NCBI GenBank assembly: GCA_002989075.1
Contig: PSQN01000003.1
Location: 1 to 64,000, forward strand
DNA from: Arthonia radiata
Taxonomy: Eukaryota > Ascomycota > Arthoniomycetes > Arthoniales > Arthoniaceae
Reading direction: 5' to 3'
DNA: 64,000 bases
The number at the start of each line of letters is the position of its first letter. Within the stretch, counting starts at the first letter, position 1. The translations under genes were made by a program, and so were the position numbers. The notes below the pieces were generated by a model. The model searched no databases, had not been told where the DNA came from, and saw nothing but the letters and a program-made list of their open reading frames with translations. This document shows positions 31,746 to 43,785 of the stretch, one piece after another.

Positions 31746-33026
31746 ATGTCCATCGAAACCAACAGCGCCACGAGCACCTACCGCGCATACCTTCCCGACC
31801 TCGACAGTCCACGCTTCCAAGATCTCGCCAAAGCAAGCGCGCATGACCATGTCCGGGACTTTCATCAGCACTCGCGGCCACCGTGGCTGAAAGCGCTGTA
31901 CGAACATTGGCGCAGACAGCTCGAAGCGCCGTTCAAAGGCGTGACGAATGATGGGCGTGTGCGGCAAGATCTGTTTGGTCTCCAGGATGAGGGCGTGCCA
32001 ATTGAGAGCATCGTTGGGGCCGCTGAGAAGCTGCAGAGCTTGCTGAGTGCGGAGCAGAGACAGAAACTGAGTGACCATGTCGACAGCCCTGAGTGGCGGA
32101 CGTGGTCGAATCCAGAGTTCCTGTTCAGTGACAAGGGTATCCGGCTGGATGAGGTCGATGCCCCAGTCAGAGATGCTGCGCTTGATGTGTTAAAGGCATC
32201 GCTATCGTTTGAAGGCTATGAGAAAGCTCGGAGTGCCATGCGGATCAATCACTTTCTTGGTGAGCTGTGTAAAGGGCCACGTGTAATGAACGAGTATTCG
32301 TACAACATTGTGTTCTTTGGGAAGCCTTCCACATTGAAGGCGTGGGGTTGGTCTTTCTATGGGCATCATTTGTGTCTCAATGCCTTCTTTTACAAGCGGC
32401 AGATTGTTTTGAGTCCCTGGTTCACTGGGGCTGAGCCGAACGAGATCGACGAGGGGCCGCACGCTGGTCTAAAGATCATGAGAAAGGAAGAGGCGGCAGG
32501 CTTGAAGGTGATGCAGAGCCTAAGTCCTAAGCTGCAGGAGAAGGCGCAGATCTTCAAATTGATGAAAGATCCGGCAATGCCAGCTGGTCGATGGAACAGA
32601 GACGATCAGAGGCACCTCTGTGGCGCTTACCAGGATAATCGAGTCGTGCCTTACGAAGGCGTGAAGGTGGCTGAGATCGGCGTTGAGGTGCAAAAGCTGG
32701 TGATCGAGGTGCTTGAGGCGTACCTGCTGTACCTACCAAAGGGCGCAAGACAGGCGCGCCTCAAGCGTTGTATGACGCATTTTGACGAGACCTACTTCTG
32801 CTGGATCGGAGGGTTCAGCGACTCAGATCCATTCTACTTCCGCATCCAGAGTCCAGTCATCATCGTCGAGTTTGATCATCATTCAGGGGTGTTCCTGACA
32901 AATGAAGAACCGGCGAAATTCCATACTCATACGATACTGCGGACACCAAACGCAGGCGATTACGGCCAAGCACTGCGATCGTTGCTCCCAGGCGAGACTG
33001 ATCTATTTGTGTGGAACGAAGTTTGA
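31746..33026 (+). CDS. DUF3500 family protein
   Basis: Single exon, 426 aa, no signal peptide. Recognised from the family's conserved order: WGWSFYGHHLCLNAFF around residue 200, then SPWFTGAEPNEIDEGPHAG, and a C-terminal half with HFDETYFCWIGGF, VIIVEFDHHSGVFL, and FHTHTILRTPNAGDYG at the end. The clustered histidines in the last two motifs suggest a metal site. The family is widespread in bacteria and fungi and its biochemical role is unknown. Its stop codon lies only 7 bp from the stop of the convergent Zn2Cys6 gene, so the two mRNAs almost certainly overlap. Confidence 0.9.
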   Translation: MSIETNSATSTYRAYLPDLDSPRFQDLAKASAHDHVRDFHQHSRPPWLKALYEHWRRQLEAPFKGVTNDGRVRQDLFGLQDEGVPIESIVGAAEKLQSLLSAEQRQKLSDHVDSPEWRTWSNPEFLFSDKGIRLDEVDAPVRDAALDVLKASLSFEGYEKARSAMRINHFLGELCKGPRVMNEYSYNIVFFGKPSTLKAWGWSFYGHHLCLNAFFYKRQIVLSPWFTGAEPNEIDEGPHAGLKIMRKEEAAGLKVMQSLSPKLQEKAQIFKLMKDPAMPAGRWNRDDQRHLCGAYQDNRVVPYEGVKVAEIGVEVQKLVIEVLEAYLLYLPKGARQARLKRCMTHFDETYFCWIGGFSDSDPFYFRIQSPVIIVEFDHHSGVFLTNEEPAKFHTHTILRTPNAGDYGQALRSLLPGETDLFVWNEV

Positions 33027-33033
33027 TGGACAC

Positions 33034-35795
33034 TCAGCCAGATGGCGGCGGCTGCTGCTCTTGGAACGGCGAAGGATTGCCAAAGAACGAGAGAAAGTCC
33101 CAGTTGCCGTCCATCATGAAAGGTCCGATGTCAAGATCGTTGATGTCGGCATAAGCGCTGAGTGGATCTGCAGAGTCTGGTATTGAAGCGGGTGCTGAGT
33201 CAAAGTTTGGCGAAAGATTAGTGGAGGCATTGATAAACGTGTTTGTATCCAGACGGTTCAATGGTTGTTGACGTCGGGCCGGTCCCTGGGCAGGCACTGG
33301 TTGAATTTTGTCAAGTGCGGAGGCGGTCGTCCTAGGCAAAACGGCTTGAACGAGCTCTTGCAAGTATAGTCTGCAGCGCTCAATCATCATGTTACCGTCG
33401 TCCAAGCCAGCTAGCGCTCCGACTGCGAGATCAAGACCAGCATCCACAAATTCTGCTGGATCGTGCAAGGGGACCAAGTTGGCTTGATACACAAGATGCA
33501 CAGCAATCAGTATGAGCGCAGAATTGAATGCTGCAGAGAGCGTCAGCGTCTATGATCTGGCTTTGCACGTTGAAAAAGGCGCAAGAGGTGTTCCTTGCAT
33601 CGGAGTGGGTACCACTTACTGTAGTACAACGAGTACCACCACGCCCCTAGAGCAGGCTTCCGGAACCTATTCTCGAAGATCAACGTAATCACCTTCTTGG
33701 ATGAACACAACAGTGACTCTACACTGGCCACGACATGCTGAGTCAAGAATGTCCTGTGCCTGATATCCTGACTTTTGGCCGATCCACATTGATCAAGGAG
33801 CTGCTCAAGGACAGGCCGATGCAGCATGTTGCGGAGATTGAGCTCTCTCAAGACTAGAACGTTCGACAGCATTTTACGTGTCTCTTGCAGAGGCTTGGGC
33901 TCTCGAGGGTCTGGAGGAGCCTCGGGCTGTAAGTGCTTGGGCAGACTCTCCGACCAAGCAGCGATCCTCATGTCTACATCCGTTATGAACGCTACATATC
34001 GTCAGCATCTGTCCATTGTAGCAACAAAGCAATTAGACGAAGGCTCATTACATACTTAGCATAGCTGCGATGGGCTGCTGCTCTCCGCTGCCTATATTCT
34101 GACCATAAAGCTCTTGTAGCACTTCCGTGGTGATGCGGTACAACGATATTGTTGCATTGAAGAAGTCAAGTCCGAGACACTTTAGTAAGGTGTGATGAGG
34201 TGGCATACCTGTCGCCGACGCTGGAGTGACGTTGAAAGTGTTGGGGGTTGGTAGCTTCACAAAGCTTTCTGGTATACTTGGAGGACGGCCGTATGTCATG
34301 CATAGGTTACGATCGACAATCACGCAAGCATACCAGATGCGCTTTCGCATCTCCTGCTCCAGAGAAGAGAAGCGGCGCAACGTGTGAGGTGAGTGCAGCC
34401 CCAGTGAGAAAGCCGCTCTAACGGCCCTGCCATGCATAGAGTATGTCTGGACCGAGCGATGTGTCCCTTGCTGTATTCAAAGTCAGGTGTTGTCTCTTAA
34501 AACGAGCTGCCAACTTACAAGGTATTGCGTGGCCAACAAGAAAGACTGTACAACTTCCAAGTTCGCTGGCTGATTATCCAGTCGCCTTAACAAGTCGATG
34601 CCTCGCTTGAAAAAGATCTCGGCTCGCTCGACACGCTTCCCTAACGGTAGTGAATTTTGCAAGCTGGAGCTGACAGCATTGGCCAGCATCATGTTACAGA
34701 GCACGAGCCATGACAACCGCATGGTCTTGGGAGTTTTCGATTTGTTGCGCGCGTATGTCTGATAGAACGAGTCGGCATGCACGTACGGAAAAAGAAGTCC
34801 CTGATTTTGTGTTAGTGGGAAGTAAAGCGAAGGATACAGGGCAGCTCGCACCGTATTCGCGAAGAACTCTTCAGCCAAGTTGAACATGTCTTCCTCTACA
34901 GGCAAGACATAGGAATCAACCACATCGACGCTGTCCAGCTTCTTGGAGTGCGTGCGCGTATGCTGTGAGGCGTTCATGATAGTGGCGCCCTTATTACGTC
35001 GAGTTTGATGATCGGAAAACGAGGGGTTCTGCGTGGCTTTCACTGCTGCCGTGATGTGACTCAGAAAAGCTATATTTGAGGATGGACCTGCAGGAACAAA
35101 GGGTAAGCGGTTGCCGCTCTGCACGATACAGCACGATGGAGTCTGTGGTTGCTGCTGAAGGCATGGTGATGGCTACGGGACGGGCCTCATACGGGTGTCG
35201 TCGCTTGTAAACTGAACGGCAAGCCAAGCTGTCGCTACGTTGGAACATACCAAAGAAAGCGGAGTCCTGCTCATCAGCGAAAGACACCGTGCCCATCGCA
35301 TCAACGACCGAGCCAGGGCTTTGCGCATCGTCTGTTAACCCATGTCCCTCAACCGGCAGTTCGTCTTCAGCAGGCTGATTTGCACCTGCTGAGTCACCCT
35401 CAAACTTGCGCAGCTTCTCCTCCATCGCTTTGACCCTTTCTTCGAGAGCGTTCTGATAGCCTGCATCTTGACGCTGGGCGGTCTCGGGATCAACACGTTC
35501 GGAATCGAAGTCATCCTGTGTTCTGCTGTGCCAGGTTGGCTCGCGATATACACAGTCTGCTTTTGCTTTCTCACAATTTTCACATATCGGCTGCCTGCCG
35601 TCACACTTTCATGCCGTATTCATCAGCATCGCGTTCTTCTGCGGCTACGCGGGCGAACGGACACACCCGAGACTTGCGACTGCGGCATCGTTCGCAGGCG
35701 AGATTCACCCTTCGACGTTTGGAAGCTTTAGGACTCGTGACCCCTAGTCTTGCTGTGCTTGGCGTAGTCGGTGCCGCGAACTGGATGGCCGACAT
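33034..35795 (-). CDS. Zn2Cys6 transcription factor with MHR domain
   Basis: Six exons on the minus strand: 35667-35795, 35251-35605, 34519-35087, 34056-34470, 33620-33991 and 33034-33530; every junction keeps phase, giving 778 aa. The first intron (61 nt) interrupts the zinc cluster: spliced, it reads ACERCRSRKSR-CDGRQPIC and then CEKAKADCVY, the complete C-x2-C-x6-C-x6-C-x2-C-x6-C cluster. A short coiled coil follows (ALEERVKAMEEKLRKFE). The middle homology region includes YSMHGRAVRAAFSLGLHS and RKRIWYACVIVDRNLCMTYG, the typical fungal_trans signature. The C-terminus is acidic/aromatic (FMMDGNWDFLSFFG), a likely activation region. A nuclear regulator; it is divergent from the feruloyl-esterase gene 342 bp away, which could be a target. 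Confidence 0.92.
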
Positions 35796-36137
35796 GTCTG
35801 AAACGGGAGTTTGGAGGGTTGAAGGATCGGATGGCAGAAGACGATTTCCGAAATCTGGGGAGATAAGGCGCTAGTCCGCATCGGGCTGTATATGCCGCTA
35901 GCGTCATATCACTTGCCGAGTCTCCTTTCCTTCATCCTCTTCCCCTCCCATCTGATGACAACAGCTTCGCCGCTCTGCATTTTGGAGCTCCAAGCCGACA
36001 GCAGGGATCTTTGCAACAATGATGGCTTACCCTACATTTCGGCGTCGCTTGAAGATGCTGTCCCATCAACTTCTTTCCCAGGCGGCTGAGTCCAACGAAG
36101 CCAACAGCAGCCTCTGCTCGTTAGCATTGTTCGCAAG
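35796..36137. promoter_or_regulatory. Shared divergent promoter, regulator and esterase
   Basis: 342 bp between the Zn2Cys6 gene (minus) and the tannase/feruloyl esterase gene (plus). Pyrimidine-rich around 35920-35955. No CGG triplet pair with clear spacing was identified by eye. The arrangement is suggestive of local regulation, by inference. Confidence 0.4.
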
Positions 36138-37946
36138 ATGCAATTCCTCTGCAGTGCGTCTCTAGCACTTCTGACGGCCTGTTTGTGTCACTCGTACGCG
36201 CTGAAATCGGAGAGTAGGCTAAAGCACCCATCAGTCAGCAGACAGGCAGTGACTACAGCGCCCTGTGATGCAGATACCTTCGTAGCGATCTTACCTCCTG
36301 GCGCAATAGTCAACCTAACGCAAGCTGTTCCCGCCAATGGGACCTTCACTGATCCCACTCGCAATGGCGGCTCAGCGACCACCGTCTCTGGTCTACCAGC
36401 TCTATGTGTTGTCAAGTTCACCGCGCCATCCTCCGCTACTTCCACTTTCGACCTCGCCCTCTACCTGCCGGACAGCTGGAACACTCGCTTTCTAGCAACA
36501 GGTAACGGCGGCTTTGGTGGCTTCATCGCCTGGACCGACATGGCGAGGTTCTCTCAATACGGCTTTGCAACGATGTCCACCAACACCGGCCACTACTCCC
36601 AAACCTTCGACGCCAGCTGGGCTCTCAACGCTCCAGAGGAGCAGCAAGACTGGGGCTACAGAGCCATGCATTCGTCCGTGGTTTTGGCTAAGCAGGCGAT
36701 TCACGCTTACTACAGCGCGGATTCGCAATATAACTACTACTCCGGCTGCTCTACCGGTGGCCGCCAAGGATTGAAGGAGCTTACCGAATACCCCAATGAT
36801 TTCGACGGGATCATCGCTGGTGCTCCGGCTTGGTGGACTACCCACCTGCAGGTAAGTCTACAGCCTCCATACTATTTTCTTCTGCGGCCTTTTAGTCCTT
36901 AACGTAGAGGCGTTGTCTGAAAACACTTATTCTACAAGTAAAGCATACTCGCTTGTGTACTCTTTCACAATGCCTTGCGCTGACACGCAGCGCTCTAGCC
37001 ATGGTCCGTCCAGATTGGTCTTGCTAATCTCCCTGGTGACGGTCCCAATCATATCTCCAACGACCTCTTCGCCGCAATCAATCAAGAGATCGTTCGCCAA
37101 TGTGATCCTCAAGATGGAGTGGCCGACGGTATCATCGCCGATCCCTACGGCTGTCACTTCGTCCCAGAAACACTGCTGTGCAACGGCACACCAACCGCCA
37201 GCTGTCTCACACCACCCCAGCTCAACACTCTCTACAAGCTCCTGAACGACTGGACCGACGTGAACCAGACATTCGTCTTTCCGCATCTTGCGCTTGGTGC
37301 GGATTACTCAGCACTCGCTGGCGTGCCCACTGAGCCGTCGGCTATTGGCCTGACCTACGTCGAGAACTTCCTGCTCAATACGACCGAGTACGACTACCAC
37401 AGCTTCGACTACTCTGTCGTGCAGCTGGCTGATCAGCTCGACCCAGGCAATGCGAATGCCAGCTTCGAGGTGGAAGCGTTTAGAGGAAAAGGAGGGAAGC
37501 TATTGATGTACCATGGACTTGCTGATCAGCTCATATCTACCGGATCAAGCGTGTATTATCACAGCCAGGTGCAGCAGCGTCTGACTTCTGAGGGCTTGAG
37601 TCTGGAGGACTGGTACAGGATGTACCTGATCCCTGGTATGGAGCACTGCACCGGCACGTCTACTGGCGCGCCCTGGTATGTTGGCGCTGCCAATCAGCAG
37701 GTCGCTGGAGCAACTCATTCTGTCCCAGGCTTCGAAGATGGAATGCACGATGTCACGCTTGCGATAATGGAGTGGGTAGAGAACGGAAAGGTACCCGAGG
37801 ATATAGTGGGAACGAAATTTGTCAATGATGATGCGGCACAAGGAGTGGAGAGGCAGAGGCCGATCTGTCCGTATCCGGCCCAGGCGGTGTATGACGGTAG
37901 TGGTGATGTGAACGTCGCTGGAAGTTGGATTTGTCAGTCGCTGTGA
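36138..37946 (+). CDS. Secreted tannase/feruloyl esterase
   Basis: Two exons, 36138-36851 and 36999-37946, with a 147-nt phase-0 intron (GTAAGT...CTCTAG); 553 aa. N-terminal MQFLCSASLALLTACLCHSY is a signal peptide followed by a dibasic-free propeptide. Family marks: CDADTFVAILPPGA, LALYLPDSWNTRFLATGNGG, the nucleophile elbow YYSGCSTGGRQG (Ser at about residue 202), then DFDGIIAGAPAWW. In the second exon come HGLADQLIS (acid Asp) and PGMEHCTG (His), completing the triad. The two Cys flanking Ser and His form the disulfide typical of this family. It hydrolyses ester links of gallate or ferulate in plant material, outside the cell, which points to a plant-associated or saprotrophic lifestyle. 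Confidence 0.92.
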
Positions 37947-38147
37947 CAGGCTGGTAAGGAAAGCAGAGGATGGGCTAGCTTGCTCGACCATGACATGCGC
38001 AACACGCACCGCATGTCTTCCAACAACAGTTGCATCGTCAGCCTCGTCATGTACACAGCGTCGATTGGGTGATGCAAGATCGCGGACTGAAGGCTGACGC
38101 TCGTGCTGCGGCGCTGATCCGTTGCACAGCGAACATGGCATGTTCGA

Positions 38148-40160
38148 TCACTGCTCATCTACAATTGGCGAGGTATTTCCAAGAGACCGATACAAGTCGG
38201 CTTGGAGCTCTTGAACAACCTTCTCGTAGAACGCCTGACGGAGAGTCTCGTTCTCGAGAGATAAATCCGTCGGATCGTAAACGCCTAGCGAGTCTGGTTC
38301 GATGCAAGCATTCACAGCCTTTCCCCAGATCATGCCGAACTCTTTATCAATCTTGTGTACCATCCGCAAAGCCGTAAAATAATTGGTGAAGGGTGTACAG
38401 TCGCCGTTGGGACTGCAATCCTCGCTGAGGCGAAAGGATTGAAGAGGCGCTCGGAGGCAAATCTCAATAAGCATAAGCCCGAGATCGAACAGAAGCGGGT
38501 TCCGGGCTCTACTGAATCCAGGTCGCGAAACGTTTTCGGATGGTGTTCCAAGACGACGTTGTGCTGCAAACGACTGGACGATGAACGGTCGATGAAAGGC
38601 GAGTTTGTTGGAGTTGATCTCTCGAGGAAAGTATACTTCGCTGGCTGACCAGCGGTCATCCAACCAACCGGTGTCATAGAGTTGCAAGACGCTGGACGCC
38701 AGACAGACAGAGAGCTTTTTCGCGCTTACAGCATCCAGTCTATCCACACTTTCGGACTCCGACGTGGAGGCCTTTGGTAGGCCTTGCACGACCTCAGTGA
38801 GACTGATGATATTCTTGGTTACCAGCAGCTTTGCTCGACGTTGTACCGCCATGACATCGAAACGCTCCGGCTTGCCTTGGGACTGTAGGCACCCAAGCCA
38901 TCCTCTGCCTTCGGCCACCTCTCCGATGGTGGAGCAGAGGCATACAATAAGCTGAAGGTTGCGTACCTCGTGTAGCGGATCATTGATGCAGGACTTAAAG
39001 CCCGTAGAGGCCTCACTGAGCAGTGGACGAAAAGTGACTACTTTTCGCGACTTTGGACGCTTGAAAATAGTAAGCTGGGTGCGACTTGCGTTTGCACCTG
39101 CGGATCTAACTAGACTTCTTGGTGGAGAAAGGGTGTCGTGCACACTACTGACAGCCGCCACTCCGGGTTGAGTAGACGCTCGAGCGTCGACATTCGAACT
39201 CCTGCCGTCTGGATAAGCTTGAAGAACCACGACAGGAAGAACACGCGACTACAGGGCACATACTGTATTACCTCTGCAGGCCTCCACGGACCCTCATTTC
39301 TGTGAACCATATACGTGTCACGCCAATCCTCTATTTGTTGGCCATTTCTTGGCGGGATCTTGAAAGTTACCCTAAATCGAAGTGGCAAGGATGGTTGTAT
39401 ACCGCGCGAGTCGTCGGGACTTCTGATCCGACTTTCTAGATGCAGAAGTCCATCATGCGGCCTCGTGCAGTCACAAGCCCAAGGACCATTCTCAAGCACA
39501 GCATGCAGATCTTTCGCTTGCTGCCGAATGCCCATTAGCGTCCTCGCCTGAGAGTTTCGCTTTTTACGAAAGCGCGTCAGATTGCTGGATTCCGAAACCA
39601 AGATCTTCATATCTGCGTTGCATTTTTGAAGCGACATCTTCAAAGAGTCGTCGCCATCCTTGGAAAAGCAAAACCTGACCCGTTTAAGGCTCCGCTTCAG
39701 ACCTTTTGCGCTCGGATCGGGGGTCTAGATGCGTCAACAATGGCCTCTAGATACAGCACATTACCCTCACCTTGCCGTCCAACCCACTTTGTAGCCTGTC
39801 AACGAGCATAGACAGGGTCTTATAGAATCTGGCAATGGAAATCATGAAAGAGTCGTACGAGTAGCTCAATCGAGTTCGGACGTCTTTCTGCACTCTTTCG
39901 TCGTTCCATAGAGAGTCTCGAGGGTTGTTCAGAAGACGCTCAAGGTCCTGGTATGAGACTATTTGACAGAGCAATTGTTCCAAAGTGAGCCTGAGCTTGG
40001 TAATCTCCAAGTCCAGGTCGTCTTGCAGGTCCTGAAGTAGTTCAAGGTATTTTGGCCAACGGCTCAGTGTATCAAGACCTGTTCGGTAGTGGTTTGTGAG
40101 TTTTACTATTACCGGCACTGCTGCGAGGATAAGGCCAGCAATCTCCATGCCAGTGGCCAT
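38148..40160 (-). CDS. DUF7580-type fungal protein
   Basis: Minus strand, starting at ATG 40160 (MATGMEIAGLILAAVPVIV, a typical hydrophobic N-terminal helix for this group). Exon 1 is 39771-40160; a 46-nt intron (39725-39770, GTGAGG...ATCTAG) keeps phase and brings in LKRVRFCFSKDGDDSLK; exon 2 runs to about 39250; a second intron of about 80 nt near 39,180-39,260 shifts to the frame of 38148-39190, with exact sites uncertain. The C-terminal half has RKVVTF, FDVMAVQRRAKLLVTKNIIS, LYDTGWLDDRW and DLGLMLIEICLRAPLQSFRL, the order seen in DUF7580 proteins, which have a degenerate kinase-like fold in their C-terminal part (family knowledge). It is head-to-head with a C2H2 gene. Role unknown; often near NLR/HET-type genes. 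Confidence 0.75.
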
Positions 40161-40675
40161 TTTGTACTGTTGATGCACAATGAGAGCTGTTTGAGTTAAG
40201 GGCAGCGGGCAGTAAGTGGGCGGAGTCCCATACTTCAACCAAGCTAGAAGGTGTATGTAGACACTGTCAGGCGGCTGAGCAAGGTGTCAGGCAAAACTGA
40301 CGTCAATCAGGCATTGTCAAGGTATCATTGCGCACCACTCCTTGTCCAGAGCAGTGCCAGCCCTCAACTTCCTTCTGAGCGTTACATCAGAGCGTAAGCA
40401 ATCGCTCCGTCAACTCTACATAGTCTATCTTTGAGACTCAGAACGATCAGGTGGACCAAAGCTATGATGTGCATCAAACGTGGCAGGTAACTTGTATTAT
40501 CTGGGCGATGCCGCAGTAGCGCTTTTGCCTGCAGCTCAGCTCACGTCACACCTCAACGCATCGGCTCGCACAGTTATCTGTTCAGCGCTACTTCTAGATT
40601 CGAGATCGTTGCAATTTGTTTTGCGCCGTTGCTCGTCTGTCGCAAGGACTGGTCTCCTTGTGCGCTGCTGAAGCA
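40161..40675. promoter_or_regulatory. Divergent region, DUF7580 and C2H2 genes
   Basis: 515 bp between two gene starts facing away from each other. No specific motif recognised. A short plus-strand frame at 40480-40671 lies in it without recognisable content. Confidence 0.4.
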
Positions 40676-42863
40676 ATGGAACCCCTTCGAAAGATCTGCG
40701 AAGATATCATGGGCGTGGCAACGTCGCGTACCCTCGACGAGAATTTCCTGACAAGGCTCCAGGCGTTGGACTTGTTGATGAAGATTGGTCAAGTAAACAA
40801 AAAGTTGAAGCAATATCCTGAGCTTGGTCGCCATTTTCGGAGACTGTTGGAAAACCTGAGAACGTCGATGACCGGTTCACTTGATTGGGATCACTCCGAG
40901 AATCCGGGTGAGTTGACTGTTGCTTCACCTTTGAAGGAGGTCACAGCCACTCATGGTACGCAGAATTGGCGAGAAAAAGTCTCAAGGCCCGCAAAGAGCA
41001 CGATGTCGAGCTTCTCTCCGATCTTGAAGATCTTGCGCGTTACGTACCACAGTCGACGGACGACATCCGATATGTCAAATCTAGTTCAGCAGCCATCCAA
41101 GACGCTCGAACAGGAATTTGCAAATAATGACGAAGCTACAGAAGTCGGGTCCCTTGCTTCAGGAACTTCGTTTGCTCCCACATTGTCAGGTCACATCCTT
41201 GATACTGACGTTGATCCACTCATGACAGTGCCTCTGCCCCCGCAAGGCTTCTACGAGCATCAAAGCTTCACTTGCTATCTATGCCGTCGAACGCTTCCGG
41301 GCATCACCGAGCACGCTAGCTGGAAGTACGTGAGCCATCGCCCTTGATGTTATGACAGAGCGCTGATGTAAACTTTCAGACGCCATGTACTACGCGATCT
41401 GAAGCCGTACGTGTGCACGCACGAGCATTGTCCCCTTTCTCATCGACTGTTCCGACGTCGTCGAGAGTGGGAGGTACATGAGCTTTCAGAGCATTACAGT
41501 TAATGGCAATGTCCTCTGGACCCTGCTCATAAGCCTTGCAACTCCAAAGCAACCTTTTATGACCATCTCATGGGCACGCATAAAGACATCTTCAGACCAG
41601 AACAAGCTCTCAAGCTCATGGACCCTTGTCAAACCAGCCGTATTGCGACGACCAAGGAATTCCCTTGTTTGATATGCATACAAAAATTCCAAACCATCGA
41701 TGAGAGGTTTCGTCATGTTGCATTGGAACAGCAACAACTAGCTCTTTTTGTTCCTAGACAGTCAGAGTGGGCGAACGATACCCCGGAGCCTTCCTTAAAA
41801 AGTGGCGTCTCAGTACACAGCAACGAAACCTCGTCGTCAGCAATAAATGAAGCCGCAGATCCCAAAGCTCCCAAAGATCGGAGAAAGACAAGCTCTGAAG
41901 CGTTGGCGCCAACGCTCTTCCCGCGAGAGGCGAGACCAAGAGGACGAGTGAGCACTCAAGATAAATTAGAATTTCTGTCGCGCGCTGCAGAAGAGAGTGA
42001 CCGGAACCCCTTTTCCCTCTTCGACGGGATTCATGAGACCGATATGAGCACTCAGCCGAGCACAGTCTTGAAGACTACTAGCAGAGAAGATGCTAATCAT
42101 GATGAAGTATATTCTTCTCTTCTCGGCACAGATGTGGTCCCCCCAAGCGCGTACTTGTTCTCGGCACCTCAAGCACTTTCAGAGCCGCAAGGCACCACCG
42201 GGACACTGATACGGGATGACGGCCCCAAGAGCTCGAAGACTGAAGAGTACATCAAAAATGTCCCCTCAGACCGAGACATGGACAGGCTCATCGATGAAAC
42301 TTACTTTCTAGGTGACAGAGAATGCAAAGATAGAGTCAAGTTGAGGGAGCATCCACGCATCCGACAACCCCGCACAGAGCAGGGTTACGTGTCCGACTGT
42401 GGCAGGAATTTCAATAGATCGTAAGTGACATGTTCTTCCCAAGTCATCGTGGTTGATACATTGGCTGGCTCTTCTGTCGCTAACGTACTCATACGTCCGA
42501 TTTGAAGTGAGTACACCAGCACAGTCATCTGAAGCTCAACTAACCAGATTGCGTATTAATAGCGTGCATATTCGACGCAAGCATCAGAAGCCCCGGCCTT
42601 ATACATGCGATCTTTGCGAATATGCAGCTGAAGCTCCACGCGAACTTGAAAGACATGAAGCATCTTTGAAACACCAGGAAAAAGTCAAAGGGTCATTGGC
42701 AACGACGTACACGTGCGAGATATGCGACCTCAAGTATACGGGAGAAGACAGCCTAGCGCGACACATGGAAATGGCACATCCAAGCCATAAAAGACGTCAA
42801 AAGACGTCAGCTCCGCAGCGGCTCTACTCCAGCTCAAGGCCCGGCGGACGAGCAGAGATCTAG
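40676..42863 (+). CDS. C2H2 zinc-finger protein with in-frame stop
   Basis: Three exons: 40676-41325, 41380-42420 and 42548-42863; both introns (GTACGT...TTTCAG, GTAAGT...AACCAG) keep phase, and the total is 669 codons. The N-terminus MEPLRKICEDIMG is helical and unrecognised. From about residue 200 come zinc-binding segments typical of fungal C2H2 proteins: FTCYLCRRTLPGI, RHVLRDLKPYVCTHEHC, RREWEVHELSEHY, WQCPLDPAH, FPCLICIQKF. At the C-terminus are RRKHQKPRPYTCDLC and YTCEICDLKYTGEDSLARHM. Within this otherwise intact frame, TAA at 41501-41503 sits just before WQCPLD where relatives commonly carry a non-stop residue; TAA differs from CAA by one C-to-T change in CpA context. Translation would end after about 257 residues unless the stop is an error. 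Possibly a nuclear regulator; possibly a young pseudogene. Confidence 0.7.
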
Positions 42864-43785
42864 CTAGACGGTGAGTTGAACTGCGGATTGGATGTCGAAG
42901 GTACTCGCGGCATGTTCCTTGAGTCCATGCTGTCTCTCACCACTAACATGTCTTTCAGCCCACGTAGCCAGCTGCAAGGAGCCCGAAATCTACGTTCAGT
43001 ACCCTAAGAAGATCCTGTACGAAGGTCGGGTAGCTGTGCACCGCCATTGCTCGTGCGTGGTCGGAACGTGTACCCGTTATAAATTGACCAGTTATCACCG
43101 ACTCAACCCTTACCCATGGTAACCCCGGACGCTCGTTGCCGTCAAACTTGAGACAAGAGCTAAGCAAGGGCGGAACGAAGCAACTGAATAGTCTTGGGTG
43201 GTGGATAGACCTTTCATGTGCACCATGTCCAAGCGGCAATTGGTGGCTCAGAGTGTTAATGAGTTCCAACGCCTTGTTTCAACATCTTTACCAAATCATG
43301 ATTAGAGATCCAATCGCGACTTCTTCTATCAACACAGAGTGGGGCTGAGTACATTGAAACAGGGTGAGTGTACGCGAGCCAGAACAAGAACGCAACATGT
43401 CCACTCAAGAGTTCTCCGAGTAGGGTCTTGGACTAGGCACTTCCTTCGGAGTAGGCTTTGTGTGACATAGAATTGGGGAAGCCAATGCCTAGATCTGATT
43501 GCCGTTGATTTAGTCCTCAATCGCGGTACACAGTGAGGAACGATGCCGACATCTTGTAGACCGAAGCTATCTACGACGAAGCAAAGACTGCGTCTAAGCA
43601 GCCGCCGATAGAAAGCTGCTAGTAGTGGATTTCGTACTCAGTTTTCTCGTACTCGGAGTTCTATCTTCGCTGGAAACCTCGCGCGCGTCTTCTCAGCGTC
43701 CCAAGGATCAAAGTATCACACACGAACGTGACTTATGCCCGGAAGATGAACGCTTCGACTTAGCTTTCCGTCGCGTCTTAGACGA
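42864..43785. other. 0.9 kb with no convincing gene
   Basis: Follows the C2H2 gene. Short plus-strand frames (42892-43122, 43136-43348) have no domains; a further 3' exon of the C2H2 gene starting after 42950 cannot be excluded, since a consensus TTTCAG occurs at about 42953-42958. Confidence 0.4.
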
